Below, piece by piece: positions 61,698 to 64,000 of a DNA stretch of 64,000 nt. The stretch comes from Celerinatantimonas sp046054165 (lineage in GTDB: Bacteria > Pseudomonadota > Gammaproteobacteria > Enterobacterales > Celerinatantimonadaceae). The stretch is taken from positions 1 to 64,000 of the forward strand of contig NZ_JBFNXK010000011.1 in NCBI RefSeq assembly GCF_046054165.1. The letters run 5' to 3'. Every line of letters begins with the position of its first letter. Within the stretch, counting starts at the first letter, position 1. Both the position numbers and the translations under genes were made by a program. A model generated the notes under the pieces. The model was not told the origin of the DNA. It was given only the letters and a program-made list of their open reading frames with translations, and made no database searches.

Positions 61698-63158
61698 GTG
61701 GCTAGCTTAACAGAGCTTCAACCAACATCGCTTTGGCACTTTTTCAATCAAATTTGTTCGATTCCGCATCCGTCTTATCATGAGCAAGCTTTAGCCGAAT
61801 GGATCATGAATTGGGCGAAACAAAAAGGGATTGCCGCGAAACGGGATGATGTCGGTAACATTATTTTAAGTAAGCCAGCAACTGCAGGCATGGAGGATCG
61901 TAAAGGAGCGATCCTACAAGCTCATTTAGATATGGTTCCTCAGGCCAATTCCGATAAACAACATGATTTTACATCCGATCCCATTGAAGCTTATATCGAT
62001 GGGGAATGGGTTACTGCAAACGGAACTACACTTGGTTCTGATAACGGGATCGGTCTGTCCAGTATTCTGGCCGTATTCGATGCCGATAATATTGCGCATG
62101 GTCCACTAGAAGCATTACTCACCATGACTGAAGAAGCCGGTATGGATGGTGCTTTTGGCCTCAAAAGTGGCTGGCTTGAAGGCTCCGTCCTGCTCAATAC
62201 AGATTCTGAGCAAGAAGGTGAGATCTATATGGGATGTGCCGGAGGTGGAGACACACAGGCAAAATTCAAAGCGGACTGGGTCAACGCACCTGCCGGACAA
62301 GCCTACCAGATCCAAATTAAAGGTTTGAAAGGGGGACATTCCGGATGTGATATCCACACCGGCCGAGGGAATGCCAATAAACTACTTGCCCGACTATTAA
62401 ATGAATTGACTCGGGAGTTCAGCTACTCATTAGCTTTCATTGCTGGAGGTAGCCTGCGTAACGCTATTCCACGAGAAGCTCATGCCACCATTATTGTCGC
62501 TCCAAACAATACGAATCAACTGGAAAAATTTATTAGTCAATATCAACAAACCCTGCTCGATGAGCTAGGCAATGTCGAATCCAGTCTACAGATTTCATCT
62601 CATCCTACTGATAAGCCAGAGCAAGTCTTTAGTCCAGACCTCACTTCTCGAGTATTAAAAGCGCTCCACGCCAGCCCGAATGGGGTGATCAGCATGAGCC
62701 AAGAGATGAAAGGTGTTGTTGAAACATCTCTAAATATGGGCGTACTCTCGACAACAGAAGCCGGTGATATTACCGTTCGGTTCTTAGTTCGGTCATTGGT
62801 AGATAGTCATCGTAAACATGTCGAACGCGTTTTAGCTTCGCTCTTTTCTCTGGCCGGTGCTGATATTCATTCCGACAATGGCTATCCCGGATGGAAACCC
62901 GATCCACATTCGCCAATTATGGAAATCGTTCGTGATACCTACCAACACTTGTACGGGACCAAACCCAATATCATGGTGATCCATGCAGGCCTGGAATGTG
63001 GTTTATTCAAAACGGCATACCCACACTGGGATATGGTTTCATTCGGACCGACCATTAAGTTTCCCCATTCACCCGATGAAAAAGTCAATATTGCATCTGT
63101 TGCAAAATACTGGGCGCTGCTCGTGGAAACATTGAAAAACATTCCTAAAGCCGCATAA
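61698..63158 (+). CDS. pepD: Aminoacyl-histidine dipeptidase PepD
   Basis: PepD is an M20 metallopeptidase that cleaves X-His dipeptides (carnosine-like) and others in the cytosol. The 486-residue protein has the metal motif LQAHLDMVPQ (His, Asp), the catalytic Glu pair in TMTEEAGMDGAFGL, GSDNGIGLSSILAV, the lid domain with IKGLKGGHSGCDIH, and HAGLECGLF near the C-terminus. The start is GTG 61698 with AGAGG seven bases upstream. Close to gpt, as in E. coli, but divergent from the permease. Confidence 0.97.
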   Translation: MASLTELQPTSLWHFFNQICSIPHPSYHEQALAEWIMNWAKQKGIAAKRDDVGNIILSKPATAGMEDRKGAILQAHLDMVPQANSDKQHDFTSDPIEAYIDGEWVTANGTTLGSDNGIGLSSILAVFDADNIAHGPLEALLTMTEEAGMDGAFGLKSGWLEGSVLLNTDSEQEGEIYMGCAGGGDTQAKFKADWVNAPAGQAYQIQIKGLKGGHSGCDIHTGRGNANKLLARLLNELTREFSYSLAFIAGGSLRNAIPREAHATIIVAPNNTNQLEKFISQYQQTLLDELGNVESSLQISSHPTDKPEQVFSPDLTSRVLKALHASPNGVISMSQEMKGVVETSLNMGVLSTTEAGDITVRFLVRSLVDSHRKHVERVLASLFSLAGADIHSDNGYPGWKPDPHSPIMEIVRDTYQHLYGTKPNIMVIHAGLECGLFKTAYPHWDMVSFGPTIKFPHSPDEKVNIASVAKYWALLVETLKNIPKAA

Positions 63159-63166
63159 AACACCAG

Positions 63167-64000
63167 CTAAAATGATCTCTCGGACTCCGCAGGACAAGAG
63201 AGATCATCAAATAAATTTAACTGACGTTGTAGTTCATAGGTTAAATTGACGGAAATGCCGATGAGCCGAACATGCTTCCCTTCACCTCGTTCATAAGCTT
63301 TCTCCAGCAAAGCCTGAAGCTCCGAATTATCTAAAACATGACTTTGACAGGCCACTGTCGTTTGTAAAAAATCTTGGAATTTTAGCTTCACTTGAACGCC
63401 TTTAAACAATCGTCCCCTCAAGCGATGTTGTAACTCAGGAAGGAGTAGCTTTAATGCTTCAAAACACTGTTCAAGACTTACTAGGTCATTCGGATAAGTA
63501 TGCTCAACTCCCACCGACTTTCGGATCCTTGAGACCTCAACGGCCCGAAGATCAATGCCCTGTGCTCGCTGATGCAAAACTGGGCCGAATTTACCAAACC
63601 ACTGTTGCAACTGTTCCGGAGCATACTGAAGAACATCAGCTCCAGTTTTAAGTCCGTAAGCTTCAAGCCGTTCAGATGTTTTCGGCCCAACCCCCGGAAT
63701 TTTACGCAGTATCATTTGCCTCGCAAACTCTGCGGCCTGATCAGGACGAATCACAAACAAACCATCCGGTTTATTTTCTTCAGAAGCGATTTTGGCTAGA
63801 AATTTATTGGGCGCGACTCCAGCTGAAGCCGTCAACCCTGTATCCCGAAAAATTTGAGCCCGGATCTGTTTTGCCATTAACGTCGCACTCCCTTGACAAA
63901 CCTGAATGTCACTCACATCCAAATACGCCTCATCCAGCGATAACGGTTCTACAAGGGGGGTATATGATAAAAAAATCGCTCGAATTTGCTCTGAGATACT
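63167..64000 (-). CDS. dinB: DNA polymerase IV DinB (5' part beyond the window)
   Basis: DinB is the Y-family lesion-bypass polymerase. The 277 residues present include the catalytic SLDEAYLDVSD motif at their N-terminus, then the fingers and thumb (ASAGVAPNKFLAKIASEENK PDG-type block, IPGVGPKTSERLEAYGLKTG helix-hairpin-helix) and the little-finger domain (KSVGVEHTYPNDL). The frame is open without a break to the window edge (SISEQIRAIF...), so about 75-80 N-terminal residues lie outside. The ending LNLFDDL is a beta-clamp-binding motif (QLNLF). It is convergent with pepD, eight bases apart. Confidence 0.96.
   Translation of the reverse strand, partial: SISEQIRAIFLSYTPLVEPLSLDEAYLDVSDIQVCQGSATLMAKQIRAQIFRDTGLTASAGVAPNKFLAKIASEENKPDGLFVIRPDQAAEFARQMILRKIPGVGPKTSERLEAYGLKTGADVLQYAPEQLQQWFGKFGPVLHQRAQGIDLRAVEVSRIRKSVGVEHTYPNDLVSLEQCFEALKLLLPELQHRLRGRLFKGVQVKLKFQDFLQTTVACQSHVLDNSELQALLEKAYERGEGKHVRLIGISVNLTYELQRQLNLFDDLSCPAESERSF

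Overview
The window reads as chromosomal DNA of a facultatively anaerobic gammaproteobacterium related to Vibrionales, Enterobacterales or Alteromonadales. The main evidence is gene order shared with Escherichia coli in two long blocks: metT-leuW-glnU-glnW-metU-glnV / ubiF / miaB-ybeZ-ybeY-ybeX-lnt / leuS-lptE-holA-nadD-rsfS-rlmH-mrdA-rodA-mltB-rlpA-dacA-ybeD-lipB-lipA, and dinB / pepD / gpt / frsA / crl / proBA. A genus cannot be fixed from the sequence alone. No rRNA, CRISPR array, prophage or plasmid replication gene was seen.

Region 1-6411 is the accessory part. It is a short integron cassette array read on the minus strand. Five attC-like sites separate small AT-rich genes: a membrane protein, two unknown proteins, a DUF3800 (RNase H-fold) protein with a probable C-terminal frameshift, and another unknown. 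An unpaired core site near 4612-4618 marks the upstream edge. No integrase gene is visible. The distal end holds a GNAT acetyltransferase flanked by two diverged direct repeats of about 205 bp, and a broken IS110/IS1111-type transposase. A complete 1231-bp IS3-family element (5181-6411) closes the region.

Region 6412-31700 is a mosaic of single genes and short operons: a GGCT-like protein; adhE with a well-placed FNR-type promoter; a DUF3108 protein convergent with a MarC-type membrane protein; an SDR and TraB/GumN pair; smrA; an M32 carboxypeptidase; the cobT-cobS-cobC-lipoprotein operon (late cobalamin assembly); cardiolipin synthase; an aldo/keto reductase; a YchJ-like protein; purU; tRNA-Tyr; a LysR regulator divergent from a pirin and a glutathionyl-hydroquinone reductase (an electrophile/quinone-response set); a Ves/HutD-like protein; an EAL-CBS-GGDEF protein; an OsmC protein; and a small HD-type alarmone hydrolase.

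Region 32028-53561 is the core block: a six-gene tRNA cluster with two promoters, ubiquinone and tRNA modification, ribosome maturation (ybeY, rsfS, rlmH), lipoprotein acylation and LPS assembly (lnt, lptE), leuS, holA, nadD, cell elongation and septal wall enzymes (mrdA, rodA, mltB, rlpA, dacA), and lipoate synthesis (ybeD, lipB, lipA). Many genes overlap by a few bases, which suggests long co-transcribed units.

Region 53562-64000 carries sstT, the proBA operon, crl, frsA, a purine permease-gpt pair, divergent pepD, and the 3' part of dinB, which runs off the window edge.
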